A stretch of DNA of 64,000 bases, from positions 1 to 64,000 of the forward strand of contig JBJMLO010000013.1 in assembly GCA_045805265.1 (NCBI GenBank). Direction: 5' to 3'. Positions within the stretch are counted from its first letter, which is position 1. Every line of letters begins with the position of its first letter. Shown one piece after another: positions 28,301-36,441 of this stretch. The translations under genes and the position numbers were made by a program. This DNA comes from JBJMLO01 sp045805265. GTDB taxonomy: Bacteria > Actinomycetota > UBA4738 > JACQTL01. A model generated the notes under the pieces. The model saw nothing but the letters and a program-made list of their open reading frames with translations, did no database searches and was not told where the DNA came from.

Positions 28301-30606
28301 AGCGGCAGGGCGCCGGGACGATCGACGACGTCGGCGACCATCGCGGCCACCAGGCCGGGCTCGACGCGCAGCCCGACTCGCTGGGCGGGGCCGGCGATCG
28401 CGCGCTCCAGGTCCTCGGGCGACATCGGCGTGATCGCCTCGTTCCGAGCCGCGAGCAGATCGCCGAATCCGCGCACGTTCAAGGGCTGATCGAAGAAGTC
28501 TGCGCGCAGCGTCGACACGACACGCACCCGGCTCATCGGGTGCGTTGCGGCCGAGGCGATCGCGTCGAGGAACCGCGCCCGCTCGACCGGGTCGTCGACG
28601 AGTGTGAACACTTCCTCGAGCTGGTCTACCACGATCACGAGCTCGGCCGAAGGGTCGGGGAGGACGCGGTCGACGGCGCGGAGCAGGCCGAGCTCGTCAC
28701 GTTCGAGCTCCTCCACCAACGAGGGCTGTTGCGAGGTCGCCACCGCCAGCAGCGCGGTGTCGAGCTCGCGGAGCGGATGCGGGCCCGGCAGCATCTCGAC
28801 GACGTACCAGCTCTCCGATCCCGCGATCGCGCCGCGGCGCAGGGCCGGGACCAGGCCCGCCTTCACCACCGAGGACTTGCCGGAGCCGGAGGGACCCACG
28901 ACGCACAGGAACCTCGCACTGGCACCCGGCTCGGCCAGGCGTTCGATGAGCCGGCGCGTCACGACTTCGCGGCCGAAAAAGTCGCCGGCGTCGGCCTCGA
29001 GGAATGCACGGAGTCCCTTGTAGGGGTTGCGGAGGTCCTCGGCGGGGCCGAGGCTCTCGCCCGACCCCTGGATCGCCCCCCGGAACGCCGCTGCGAGATC
29101 GAGCGCGTCGCCGAACCGCTTCCCTGCGTCCTTCGCGGTCGCCCGGGCGATCACCGAGTCGACCGCAGGCGGAATCTCGGGACGAAGCCTTCGAGCCGAG
29201 GGGAGGGGTTCGTGCATGTGCTGGTCGAGGAGTGCCCGGAGGGAGGACTCGGGGAACGGGTGCTCGGCGGTCAGCATCTCGTACAGCACGACGCCGAGGG
29301 CGTAGATGTCGGAGCGAGCCGTCGCGGGCTGGAGGCGGATCTGCTCGGGGGAGAGATAGGCGGGTGTGCCGCGCACCATGGCCCCCGTGGTCTGTTCGGG
29401 TGCCCCGGCGTCGAGGGCGACGCCGAAGTCGGTGAGGTAGGCGTTGCCGTCCTCGTCGAGCAGCACGTTGCCGGGCTTCACGTCCCGGTGCACGACGCCC
29501 TGCCGGTGGGCGGCGGCGAGGGCTCCGGCGACCTGGTCGAGGATCGCGGCGGCGCGATCGGGGGGGAGCGGTCCGTGCCCGAGCAGGTCCTCGAGGCTCC
29601 CACCGCGCAGGAACCGCATGACGAGGTACGCCCCGTCCGGATCGCGCCAGTAGTCGTACAGCGGCACGACGTGCGGATGTTCCAGGCGCGCCACGAGCTG
29701 TGCCTCCCGTTCGAAGCGGCGCACGAAGTCGGGCTGGTTCGCGAGCTCGGGATGGATCGACTTGACGGCGACCTCGCGACCGACCTGCGGCTGAACCGCC
29801 CGGTAGACGAGTCCGAACGCGCCCTCCCCTATCTTCTCGAGCAGCCGGTAGCCGCGGAGCGGCTCCCCGGTGACCTCGAGATCGGGATCCTGCTTGAGGA
29901 TCCGCTCCTGCAGCCGCTGGAGCTCGGGCGACGGGTCGACCCCGAGCTCCTCCGCGAGGAGCTCGCGGGCCCGCCCGAAGGCCGCGAGGGCGTCCGCCTG
30001 CCGGCCGGACCGGTAGAGGGCCAGCATCAGATGGGCCCACAGGCGCTCGCGCAAGGGGTGCTCCCGCGTGAGCCCCTCGAGCTCGCCGATGAGGTCGGCA
30101 TGGCGCCCCGAGGCCAGATCCGCCGAGATCCGTTCTTCGATCGCGCCGAGGCGGAGCTCCTCGAGCCGGGCGATCTCTCCGGCCAGGGATCCCTCGACGG
30201 CGAGGTCGGCGAACGCGGATCCCCTCCACAACGCGAGCGCCTCTCGCAGGATGGTCGCGACGCGAGCGGGCTGTCCGTCGGCGGCCCGGGCCTCCCCGAG
30301 GAGCCGCTCGAACTGCGTGGCGTCGAGCTCGTGCGGGGCGAGGTGGAGCACGTACCCGGGCGGACGTCCCTCGATCCGTTCCGGACCGAGGGCCTTGCGC
30401 AGATGTGAGATGTACGTCTGGAGGGTGTTCTTTGCCGATTCGGGGGGTTCGTCCCCCCAGAGCTGATCGATCAGGGTCTCCGCCGAGACGACCGCATTCG
30501 CCCGCACGGCGAGGTTCGCGAGGACGACTCGCTGCTTGGGACCGCCCAGCGAGATCGGCCCGGCGGCGTTCATGACCTCGAGCGGTCCGAGGACCAGGCA
30601 GCGCAT
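25333..30606 (-). CDS. SARP/BTAD regulator - Ser/Thr kinase - STAND NTPase - WD40 fusion
   Basis: About 1757 aa. Residues 1-95 form an OmpR-type winged helix and 96-240 a BTAD domain (ELGVDPSPELQRLQERIL). Residues 252-510 are a Ser/Thr kinase with GEGAFG (260-265), VAVK (Lys282), HRDVKPGN (373-380) and DFG (393-395), so catalytically complete. From 527 (NPYKGLRAF) runs a novel-STAND NTPase with Walker A GPSGSGKSS (571-579) and Walker B LVIVVDQLEEVF. One membrane helix (GAVAIFLVVALIAAGIALV) follows near 1050, then about 600 residues of WD40-like repeats. The ATG at 30606 begins at MRCLVLGPLEV, the normal start of SARP proteins. It is divergently transcribed from 30780, with an operator-like palindrome in between. 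The DNA-binding domain and the membrane helix in one chain imply a membrane-tethered regulator. Confidence 0.93.
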   Translation of the reverse strand: MRCLVLGPLEVMNAAGPISLGGPKQRVVLANLAVRANAVVSAETLIDQLWGDEPPESAKNTLQTYISHLRKALGPERIEGRPPGYVLHLAPHELDATQFERLLGEARAADGQPARVATILREALALWRGSAFADLAVEGSLAGEIARLEELRLGAIEERISADLASGRHADLIGELEGLTREHPLRERLWAHLMLALYRSGRQADALAAFGRARELLAEELGVDPSPELQRLQERILKQDPDLEVTGEPLRGYRLLEKIGEGAFGLVYRAVQPQVGREVAVKSIHPELANQPDFVRRFEREAQLVARLEHPHVVPLYDYWRDPDGAYLVMRFLRGGSLEDLLGHGPLPPDRAAAILDQVAGALAAAHRQGVVHRDVKPGNVLLDEDGNAYLTDFGVALDAGAPEQTTGAMVRGTPAYLSPEQIRLQPATARSDIYALGVVLYEMLTAEHPFPESSLRALLDQHMHEPLPSARRLRPEIPPAVDSVIARATAKDAGKRFGDALDLAAAFRGAIQGSGESLGPAEDLRNPYKGLRAFLEADAGDFFGREVVTRRLIERLAEPGASARFLCVVGPSGSGKSSVVKAGLVPALRRGAIAGSESWYVVEMLPGPHPLRELDTALLAVATSQQPSLVEELERDELGLLRAVDRVLPDPSAELVIVVDQLEEVFTLVDDPVERARFLDAIASAATHPMSRVRVVSTLRADFFDQPLNVRGFGDLLAARNEAITPMSPEDLERAIAGPAQRVGLRVEPGLVAAMVADVVDRPGALPLLQYALTELAERDEVSSLSLETYRAIGGASGALARRAERIYGAMNEGAREACRQLFLRLVTLGEGTEDTRRRVRRSEIPALDGAMDGVIESFGRHRLLSFDRDALSREPTVEIAHEALLHRWPRLRGWLEEDAETRAVQAHLIAAARQWDTGGRDDAELYRAARLVAALDFSSRYGQHLNELEQSFVARSREASDRETRRIRRTNRRLRGLLGAVAIFLVVALIAAGIALVQGGHARRSATVALSESLGAQAVAETQLDTALLLAEEGVNMDDSQRTESDLLAVLLHSPSAIHVLHVGGVGAPPEDIVVSPDGGTLAVLTRDRTLRFYDTSTRQPTGKPVHDVPAYNTRRPAFTPDGSGLWVLRGAGLQKIDVRTGRVESTIRLHQDVENVYSPVLLSRDGRVVYLQMEGWEHVAAWDTSTGRRLAEVDVPGLSLLALAFARETGEVVALTTRDGGRIQVRDGRTLALERSFHVPLPAPQQYQLAVAPDGHMAAYTMFNPGFDQSIRFVDLRTGQIRVGAGAQAGEGQVAFSPDGGTAVSVTNDGLNISVWDVASATLLQTLSGHAGEIFMLAFDPSGRSLYSAADDGNVFVWDLSGRRSFGRSFTASLGSFGGPNVGWHFPYFSSSPDGKSIAVAHATEIDPANGVSKGGNVSIVDLSTGRVTTEVRVAGRVPGIDSVIYAEFSPDGTELLVTPGPSSNGDITLWRLDGRTARLIRTFSGLSATPVPDDGGFWNAPWATFSPDGKWIAGLDRREDGTSRLIEWDAATGSERVAPLDLRWKSTDGFLDGINQNVVYSPDGSLIATSALGDRTVIIDARTLKPVRTLPDPRGVAFVAFSPTNSNLLAEGSSNVGIVRLWDVSTGKQVAEVPASNPGLWSVQFAPTGSMLLTDSSDGVARLWSVPDLRQIGTDLPGLLSVPGTATFAGRGNSTTAVLVYATGQAFAYPASPSAWERQACLVAGRNFTKAEWARYVGDRPYEQVCPQYPSGS

Positions 30607-30691
30607 GCCCGCACCGTACGCCCGCCGCTCTCGGGTGGGAAGGGCGGCTCCGAACGATCGCCGATTCACGCCCGAACCCTGAGCCTCGGCC

Positions 30692-30732
30692 CTTGAAGAA
30701 CGCTTGAAGCCCCGAGTCTTCACGCGTTCTTC
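30692..30732. promoter_or_regulatory. Candidate operator: heptamer direct repeat inside a 15-bp-arm palindrome
   Basis: CTTGAAG occurs at 30692-30698 and 30703-30709, an 11-bp period, which is the spacing of heptamers bound by SARP regulators. The same bases form the left arm of an inverted repeat: GAAGAACGCTTGAAG (30695-30709) pairs with CTTCACGCGTTCTTC (30718-30732) at 14 of 15 positions around an 8-nt loop. It lies in the 173-bp region between the divergent SARP-kinase gene and the HExxH gene, so it is likely an operator for one or both. Confidence 0.5.
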
Positions 30733-30779
30733 CAGCGGTTCCCACGAGGACCTCCAGGCCCGGGGCTGAGTCTCGGGCC

Positions 30780-31349
30780 ATGAAGAGGAACAAGCGGCTC
30801 TGGGCTCTGATCGCCGTTCTCGGAGCCTTGCTCCTCGGGGGGAGCTCGGAGGTCGGGATCCACGTCTCCTGGCGGAACCCGCGGGTCGTGGTCGTCGGCG
30901 CCAGGCCCGATCAGCTCGGGCTCGTGCGGTGGGCGATCGGCCGATTCGAGCGAGCACGGATGAGGCCGCCGGACGTGGAGGTGCGGTTCTACGCTGACCT
31001 CTCCGGCTGTGGCGGCAACTCCGGCTACGCCGTGGACGGCACGGTCGACATGTGCATGACGCACGTGGACGCAATCACACGAGCGACCTTGCTCCACGAG
31101 ATGGGCCACACTTGGCTCGATGCCAACGTTTCGGCCGAGCTGAGGGGTCGCTTCCTCCGGCTCCGAAGCCTCGATGGCTGGAACGACCCGGAGCAGCCGT
31201 GGGCTCTTCGAGGCTACGAACAGGGCGCCGAAGTCATCTCGTGGGAGCTCGGCGATCGGGTCTTCATGCCATCGATCCCGGACAACGGGCCCTCAGCGGT
31301 GGATGCGGCGTTCGAGCTGCTCACCGGGGGTCACGCCGGGAGGCGGTGA
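30780..31349 (+). CDS. Exported putative metalloprotein with HExxH motif
   Basis: 189 aa. The N-terminal LWALIAVLGALLLGG is a signal peptide or anchor. The centre reads TRATLLHEMGHTWLDAN, a zincin-type HExxH site, and a glutamate-rich stretch follows (YEQGAEVISWELGD) that could give the third ligand. Cysteines in LSGCGGNSG and VDMCM may form a disulfide. No named family is recognised. It is divergent from the SARP-kinase gene and may share its control. Confidence 0.65.
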   Translation: MKRNKRLWALIAVLGALLLGGSSEVGIHVSWRNPRVVVVGARPDQLGLVRWAIGRFERARMRPPDVEVRFYADLSGCGGNSGYAVDGTVDMCMTHVDAITRATLLHEMGHTWLDANVSAELRGRFLRLRSLDGWNDPEQPWALRGYEQGAEVISWELGDRVFMPSIPDNGPSAVDAAFELLTGGHAGRR

Positions 31350-31412
31350 GGCCGGGGTTTTCGCCTCTGTCGACCGGGAAGGTCAGTTGGGAATCGGCAG
31401 GAGGTCTCGACG

Positions 31413-32051
31413 TTGGCTGGATGGGAGTGGGCGGCCCTCGCCCTGGGATCGGCCTCGGTCGTGCTGGGGATCGCCACCAGGCTTGGCCATTTCCGAGCGG
31501 GGTTCATGTGGTACAACGTCGACTCGGCCGCCGGGAGCCTCAAGAACCGGCCGTTCGGCGCCATCCCCGGGGGACTGGGCCTCATCCTCGGCACCGTCGG
31601 AGTCCTGCTCGAGGATCACGGCTCCAGGGGTCCGGGGGAGCTGCTCATCTTCCTCGGCCTGGCGCTGCTCGTCGTCGGGTTGTGGTGGATCCTGCGACGG
31701 CCACCCGAGTGGATGAAGCCGGCGTGGCTCCGGGCTATGGAACGGGGCGCGCCGGTGGACCCTGGACGGCTCGGCCTCGTTTCCGGACGACGGGTGAGCC
31801 GGCTGCCCATCTGGGCACCTGTCTATTGGGGCATGCTGGTCGCCATCGTGGCGGTCCTCGTCCTGCGAGCCATCTTCGACTGGCCGTTCTCCCTGTGGGT
31901 GGGGGTGGGTATGGGGATGATGCAGCTTGCGGCGCTCCACCCGACCTCACGCGAGGAGGTCCAACGGTTCTATCGAAGGAACCCGCGCGAGTCGAACGGG
32001 AATCCCTCCGCGGAAGCGAGAGAGGGCCGAGCGTCATCCGTTGAGTCCTGA
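31413..32051 (+). CDS. Predicted multi-pass membrane protein
   Basis: 212 aa from a TTG start with AGGAGG 8 nt upstream. About five hydrophobic segments (e.g. WAALALGSASVVLGIAT, LLIFLGLALLVVGLWWIL, YWGMLVAIVAVLVLRAIF) and a hydrophilic C-terminus. I recognise no family. The strong ribosome site and clean topology argue that it is real. Confidence 0.6.
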   Translation: MAGWEWAALALGSASVVLGIATRLGHFRAGFMWYNVDSAAGSLKNRPFGAIPGGLGLILGTVGVLLEDHGSRGPGELLIFLGLALLVVGLWWILRRPPEWMKPAWLRAMERGAPVDPGRLGLVSGRRVSRLPIWAPVYWGMLVAIVAVLVLRAIFDWPFSLWVGVGMGMMQLAALHPTSREEVQRFYRRNPRESNGNPSAEAREGRASSVES

Positions 32052-32091
32052 CGAGGCGGCGCGGAGACCCGTGGCCGGCTGGGAGGTAGCG

Positions 32092-32562
32092 ATGTCGTCA
32101 GACCGACCCGATGTCGAACAGAACACTCGCGAGCGCGAGCGGTTGCGGGCCCTCGTCGCGCGCCTGGATGACGACGACCTGCGCAGCTCCATATACGAAG
32201 ACTGGACGGTGGCCGGGGTGCTCGGCCACATCGCCTTCTGGGACGCGTGGGCCCTGGCCCTCGTCCGCAAGGTGGAGCGCGGCGACCCGTTCTCGCCGTC
32301 GGACGCCGAGGCGGATGATGTGGACACGCTCAACGACGCCACCCGCCTCCTGATCGACAGCATCGCGCCACGCGCAGCGGCCGAGCTCGCCGTCCGCCTG
32401 GCGGAGGAGACCGATCGGCGCGTCGCTTCCCTCCCGCCCGAACGCATGTACCCCAACGACGCCGACAGCCCGCTGAATGCCGTTCGCGCCCTCCATCGAG
32501 CGGAGCACCTCGACGACATCGAGGCCGCGCTGGGAGCTCCACGAGGATCCGGGGCGCCCTGA
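32092..32562 (+). CDS. DinB/maleylpyruvate isomerase N-terminal-like protein
   Basis: 156 aa. The sequence RERERLRALVARLDDDDL...DWTVAGVLGHIAFWDAWA, a later HRAEHLDDIE helix and a four-helix pattern match the DinB-like metal-binding superfamily, which in Actinomycetota includes mycothiol-dependent enzymes. Histidines in GHIAFWD and HRAEHLDD are the expected metal ligands. The ATG at 32092 follows GGGAGGTAGCG. Substrate unknown. Confidence 0.78.
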   Translation: MSSDRPDVEQNTRERERLRALVARLDDDDLRSSIYEDWTVAGVLGHIAFWDAWALALVRKVERGDPFSPSDAEADDVDTLNDATRLLIDSIAPRAAAELAVRLAEETDRRVASLPPERMYPNDADSPLNAVRALHRAEHLDDIEAALGAPRGSGAP

Positions 32563-32748
32563 CGAGTGGTTGCGGTCCTCACCCTGTAGACAAACGACCC
32601 CCAACGGAATCGACACGAGTACGGCCGCGCAACGAGGAAATTCCGGGGTAGGAGTGTTGGGTCGAATCCGGTCGTCCACTCCAGCAGTTCGGTGAGCGGC
32701 GAGACCCATGGGCCCCCCCGATCCCGGAGGCTGCAGGTTCCCGACCCC

Positions 32749-32829
32749 ATGGAATCCTTCGAGTCGGTGCTCACGGCGGCGCGCCGCGGCGAGGAATGGG
32801 CGATCGCCTCTCTGCAGGCGTCGACGTGA
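32749..32829 (+). pseudogene. N-terminal stub of a sigma-70-like factor
   Basis: The frame encodes MESFESVLTAARRGEEWAI followed by ASLQAST and a stop. It matches the first 24 residues of ECF factors (FxxVLxAARxGEEWAxxxLY) and then breaks off into unrelated sequence. It probably records a deletion or fusion event. Short, so uncertain. Confidence 0.4.
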
Positions 32830-32978
32830 CCGGGCTCGCCGCCGCGGTGAAGATCACCCATCCGGAGGTCGCCAACGACCGGCTCGACGTCAACACGCTG
32901 GCCGGGGCCGATACCGTGGACTCGAGCGGCCTGGCCCCCGGCCTCATCCAGCTCTTCGTCGACGGCTCGCCCCAGTAG
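32817..32978 (+). pseudogene. Fragment of an RTX/hemolysin-type repeat protein
   Basis: The frame encodes GVDVTGLAAAVKITHPEVAN followed by DRLDVNTLAGADTVDSSGLAPGLIQL. This matches the segment of bacterial RTX-like proteins that precedes the GGDGxD calcium-binding nonapeptides (DxLxVNxLxGxDTVDASGLAxGxIQL). Neither the start nor the repeats remain. It overlaps the sigma stub in another frame, so the two remnants are fused. The rest of 32563-33036 shows nothing coding. Confidence 0.5.
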
Positions 32979-33036
32979 CGCTCACGGCGCGCGGGTCCTT
33001 CGGGAGCCGAGGTAGACATCCCAGGGGCCGTAGCTG

Positions 33037-34251
33037 TCAAGCGGCGGCCTCCACGGCCCGCGGCCAGGCCACCTCCTCCGAGTAGTTCGCACAGTGCCGA
33101 AGACAGCCGTGCAGGATCCCCACCCATCGGTTGGCGAGGGAGCGGAGCGCCCGCCGGTGCGTGTGTCCCCTCGCTCGCAAGGCGTCGTAGTAGTTGCGGG
33201 CCCCGGGGGAGGCACTGATCGAGCAGAACGCCCACATGTCCAAGGCGTCAGCCAGCCGCCGGTTCCGGGCGAACCGGGCGAGCGCCACCTTCGAGCGCCC
33301 CGAAGCCCTGGTGATAGGAGAGGACCCGGCGTAGTTCTTGCGGGCCTTAGGATCGGTGTAGCGGGTCGGGTCGTCCCCGAACTCCGCGAGGACCCGGGCG
33401 CCGAGAACCAGGCCGAGTCCGGGAAGACTGCGCAGGATCTCGGCGTCCGGGTGAACCTCAAAACGGCCTTCGAGCTCCGTCGCCAACGACTCGATCTGGA
33501 CGGTCATCTCGCCCACCACGCGCACCGCGGATCGCACGAGCGCCCCGTAGGCGTCCGACAGCACCTCCGGCGCCTTGAGCTGGGAGCTTCGAAGCGCGGC
33601 CTTGACCTCCTCGGCGCGAGCGGCCACCTGGCGCTTGCGCCCTCCTCGTCTCAGGGCCGCACCGATCCGGGAGGAGCTCATGGAGCGTCCCGCGGCCGGC
33701 GTGGGTGCTGCACCGAGCACGGCCAGGGCATCCGCCGAGGCCAGGTCGGTGCCAAAGGCCTGGAGGGCCGCCGGGTAGAACTCCCGCAGGGCGCTGCGCA
33801 GCCGGTTCACCTCGCGCTGGCGGGACCAGATCATGTTCTGGTGGGCCCGGGCCAGCACCTTGACCGCTTCGGCCAGCTCGGAGTCCCCCGCCACCTGGCG
33901 GTGCAGATGGCGGTCGGTCCGCACGAGGTCGGCCAGGACCCTGGCGTCGCCGGGGTCGGACTTCGCTCCGGAGGTCCGGTGGCGGTCCCGGTACCGGTCG
34001 ACCGACAGGGGGTTCACCGCATGCACGGCGTACCCGGTGGCCACCAAGGCCCCGACCAGCAGTCCCCGGTCGAGCTCGATGCCCACCGCCACGTCCGTTG
34101 GCTCCTCGGCGTGCGCAGCGAGCATCTCGTGAACGCGGGCGACCCCCTCGACCCCTTCCGGCACCTGTCCTTTCGTGAGCACCCCTCCCTCGACGTCCAG
34201 CACGCACACGTCGTGGTGGGTCTCCGCCCAGTCGATCCCGACGAAGATCAC
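33037..34251 (-). CDS. IS110-family transposase
   Basis: 404 aa, full length. The N-terminal DEDD nuclease domain has GIDWAETHHDVCVLD, VGIELDRGLL and SDPGDARVLADLVRTD; the C-terminal Transposase_20 domain has LRSLPGLGLVLGARVLAEFGD and the serine-bearing YAGSSPITRASG. GTG start at 34251 with GGAGGAGGAG upstream. IS110 elements move by an RNA-guided mechanism using a bridge RNA from their noncoding end. No stop or frameshift, so possibly active. Element ends could not be set by eye. Confidence 0.95.
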   Translation of the reverse strand: MIFVGIDWAETHHDVCVLDVEGGVLTKGQVPEGVEGVARVHEMLAAHAEEPTDVAVGIELDRGLLVGALVATGYAVHAVNPLSVDRYRDRHRTSGAKSDPGDARVLADLVRTDRHLHRQVAGDSELAEAVKVLARAHQNMIWSRQREVNRLRSALREFYPAALQAFGTDLASADALAVLGAAPTPAAGRSMSSSRIGAALRRGGRKRQVAARAEEVKAALRSSQLKAPEVLSDAYGALVRSAVRVVGEMTVQIESLATELEGRFEVHPDAEILRSLPGLGLVLGARVLAEFGDDPTRYTDPKARKNYAGSSPITRASGRSKVALARFARNRRLADALDMWAFCSISASPGARNYYDALRARGHTHRRALRSLANRWVGILHGCLRHCANYSEEVAWPRAVEAAA

Positions 34252-34509
34252 TCCTCCTCCTCCTCCCTCCGTCTCGACGACGACCTCGAGCCTGGAGGAG
34301 TACGCGGCGCCCTAATGGATCAGTGCTCGTGTGGCACGACATCCCACCAGCCGTCGGCTCCTCGCCGCCCGGCGGGGGCACGATCTACCCCTAGGGCTCG
34401 GCGGCCCTGGGTTTCCTGGTGCTCACCCGCCGGTGGCTCGGAGAGCAGTCTGTTCTCGCGGCTGCTCCGAAGCCATTAGGGTTCGGATGGCTGGCCGGAT
34501 GGAGAACGG
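34252..34509. other. Noncoding DNA between IS110 transposase and aconitase
   Basis: This 258-bp region lies upstream of both divergent genes. In the IS110 subgroup the long noncoding end upstream of the transposase carries the bridge RNA, so part of this stretch may be IS sequence. It must also hold the aconitase promoter. I could not identify the core dinucleotide or the insertion boundary. Confidence 0.4.
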
Positions 34510-36441
34510 GTGGCACAGAACATCCTCGAGAAGGTCTTGAGCGAGCACCTGGTCAGCGGTGAGCTGCGACCGGGGGAGACCATCTCTTATCGCGTCGACC
34601 AGGTCCTGCTCCAGGACGCCACCGGGACGATGGCCTGGATGGAGTTCGAGCAGCTCGAGAAGGACCGGGTCGAGGTGCCGCTGGTCGTGCAGTACGTGGA
34701 CCACAACATGATCCAGCTCGACCACAAGAACCCCGACGACCACTTCTTCCTGCAGACTGCGGCGGCCAGGTACGGCTCCGTGTTCAGCAGGCCAGGGAAC
34801 GGCATCTCGCACTACGTGCACCTCGAGCGGTTCGACGTGCCGTACGGAACGCTCGTGGGTTCCGACTCGCACACGTGCACCGCCGGCGCGATGGGCATGG
34901 CGGCGCTGGGGATCGGGGGGATGGATGCGGCGGTGGCCATGGCGGGATACCCGTTCGAGCTGCGCTACCCCCGCACGGTCCGCGTCGTGCTGGAGCACGA
35001 GCTCCGGCCGTGGGTCAGCGCCAAGGACGTGATCCTCGAGATGCTCCGCCGCCTCACGGTGAAGGGCGGCATCAACACCGCCTTCCTGTTCGACGGCGAG
35101 GGCGTGCCGGGCCTGTCGCTGACCCAGCGGGCCACGATCTGCAACATGATCGTTGAGCTCGGCGCCACGTTCGGCATGTTCCCTGCAGACGAGCGCACCC
35201 GCGAGTGGCTGGAGGGCCAGGACCGGGCGGACGGGTTCCGCGAGCTGCATCCGGACGACGGCGCGGCCTACGACGACGAGCTGGTGATCGACCTGGCCGC
35301 CCTGGAGCCGCTGATCGCCAAGCCGCACAACCCCGACAACGTGGTCCCCGTTCGCGAGGTGGCCGGGACGGCGGTCGCCCAGGTGTGCGTCGGCTCGTCA
35401 GTCAACTCCTCGTTCGAGGACCTCGCCATCCCGGCCGACATCGTGCGGCGGGGTGGAGGAGTGGACCGGTGGGTCGACATGACCGTCTCGCCGGGCTCGC
35501 GGCAGATCCTGAACGCGATCGCGTCCTCCGGCGTCCTGGCCGACTACCTGGCGGCCGGCGCGAGGCTCCTGGAGCCGGCCTGCGGCCCCTGCGTCGGCAT
35601 GGGCCAGGCCCCGCCGTCGAAGAAACCGAGCGTCCGCACGATGAACCGGAACTTCCGGGGCCGGTCCGGAACGGACGAGGACGAGGTGTACCTGGCCTCG
35701 CCGGAGGTGGCCGGCGCGACCGCCCTGCGTGGCGTCATCACGGATCCTCGCGACCTGGGCCGGGACCCGCCCCCGATCACCCCACCCCCGCCGGTAGCGG
35801 ACGACGCGATGCTGATCCCCCCGCCACCTCCGGAGGAGGCACGCAAGGTCGCGATCATGCGCGGCCCCAACATCCAGCCACCTCCGGTCCCCCCGGAGCT
35901 GCCCGATTCGCTCGAAGGGCGGGTGCTGATTGTCCTGCCCGACGACATCTCGACGGGCTCGATGTCGCCGGACGGCGTCCTGGTGATGAGCGAGCGCTCG
36001 AACATCCCCGCGATCGCCGAGTACACCTTCCGCAAGGAGGATCCCGAGTTCGTGTCGCGGGCCAAGGAGTGGGGCGGCGGCTTCATCGTCGCGGGCGACA
36101 ACTACGGCCAGGGGTCCTCGCGCGAGCACGCCGCGCTGGCGCCGCTGCAGCTGGGGGTCCGGGCGGTGTTCGCGAAGGGGTTCCACCGGATCCACCGACG
36201 GAACCTCATCAACAACGGCATCGTCCCGCTGCTGATCGACGACGAGGCGTACGGGCTGGCGGAGGTCGGCGCCGAGTGGCACCTCCTCGGGGTCCGAGAC
36301 GCGCTGGCCTCCGCCTCTCGCGAGGTCACGCTCGAGACGCCCGAGGGGACCGTGAGCGTGTCGAACGACCTCGAGGAGCACGAGCGCGCCCAGCTGCTCG
36401 CCGGCGGCTTGCTGAGGTGGCTCCGGGAGCAAGCCCGCTAG
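34510..36441 (+). CDS. Aconitate hydratase
   Basis: 643 aa, GTG start. The [4Fe-4S] ligands are Cys123 (GSDSHTCTAG) and the pair in LEPACGPCVGMG. The C-terminal swivel domain has NYGQGSSREHAAL, with the active-site Ser-Arg, and RRNLINNGIVPLL. The length and proline-rich linker near residue 430 resemble the shorter mitochondrial-type aconitases of Actinomycetota rather than the 900-aa AcnA. It interconverts citrate and isocitrate in the TCA cycle. Confidence 0.93.
   Translation: MAQNILEKVLSEHLVSGELRPGETISYRVDQVLLQDATGTMAWMEFEQLEKDRVEVPLVVQYVDHNMIQLDHKNPDDHFFLQTAAARYGSVFSRPGNGISHYVHLERFDVPYGTLVGSDSHTCTAGAMGMAALGIGGMDAAVAMAGYPFELRYPRTVRVVLEHELRPWVSAKDVILEMLRRLTVKGGINTAFLFDGEGVPGLSLTQRATICNMIVELGATFGMFPADERTREWLEGQDRADGFRELHPDDGAAYDDELVIDLAALEPLIAKPHNPDNVVPVREVAGTAVAQVCVGSSVNSSFEDLAIPADIVRRGGGVDRWVDMTVSPGSRQILNAIASSGVLADYLAAGARLLEPACGPCVGMGQAPPSKKPSVRTMNRNFRGRSGTDEDEVYLASPEVAGATALRGVITDPRDLGRDPPPITPPPPVADDAMLIPPPPPEEARKVAIMRGPNIQPPPVPPELPDSLEGRVLIVLPDDISTGSMSPDGVLVMSERSNIPAIAEYTFRKEDPEFVSRAKEWGGGFIVAGDNYGQGSSREHAALAPLQLGVRAVFAKGFHRIHRRNLINNGIVPLLIDDEAYGLAEVGAEWHLLGVRDALASASREVTLETPEGTVSVSNDLEEHERAQLLAGGLLRWLREQAR

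Noticed and set aside
27415..30408. 997-codon open frame on the plus strand opposite the SARP-kinase gene
   Set aside because: It is a high-GC antisense shadow: the protein is low-complexity and charge-rich with no domain, while the minus strand encodes clear kinase, STAND and WD40 motifs.
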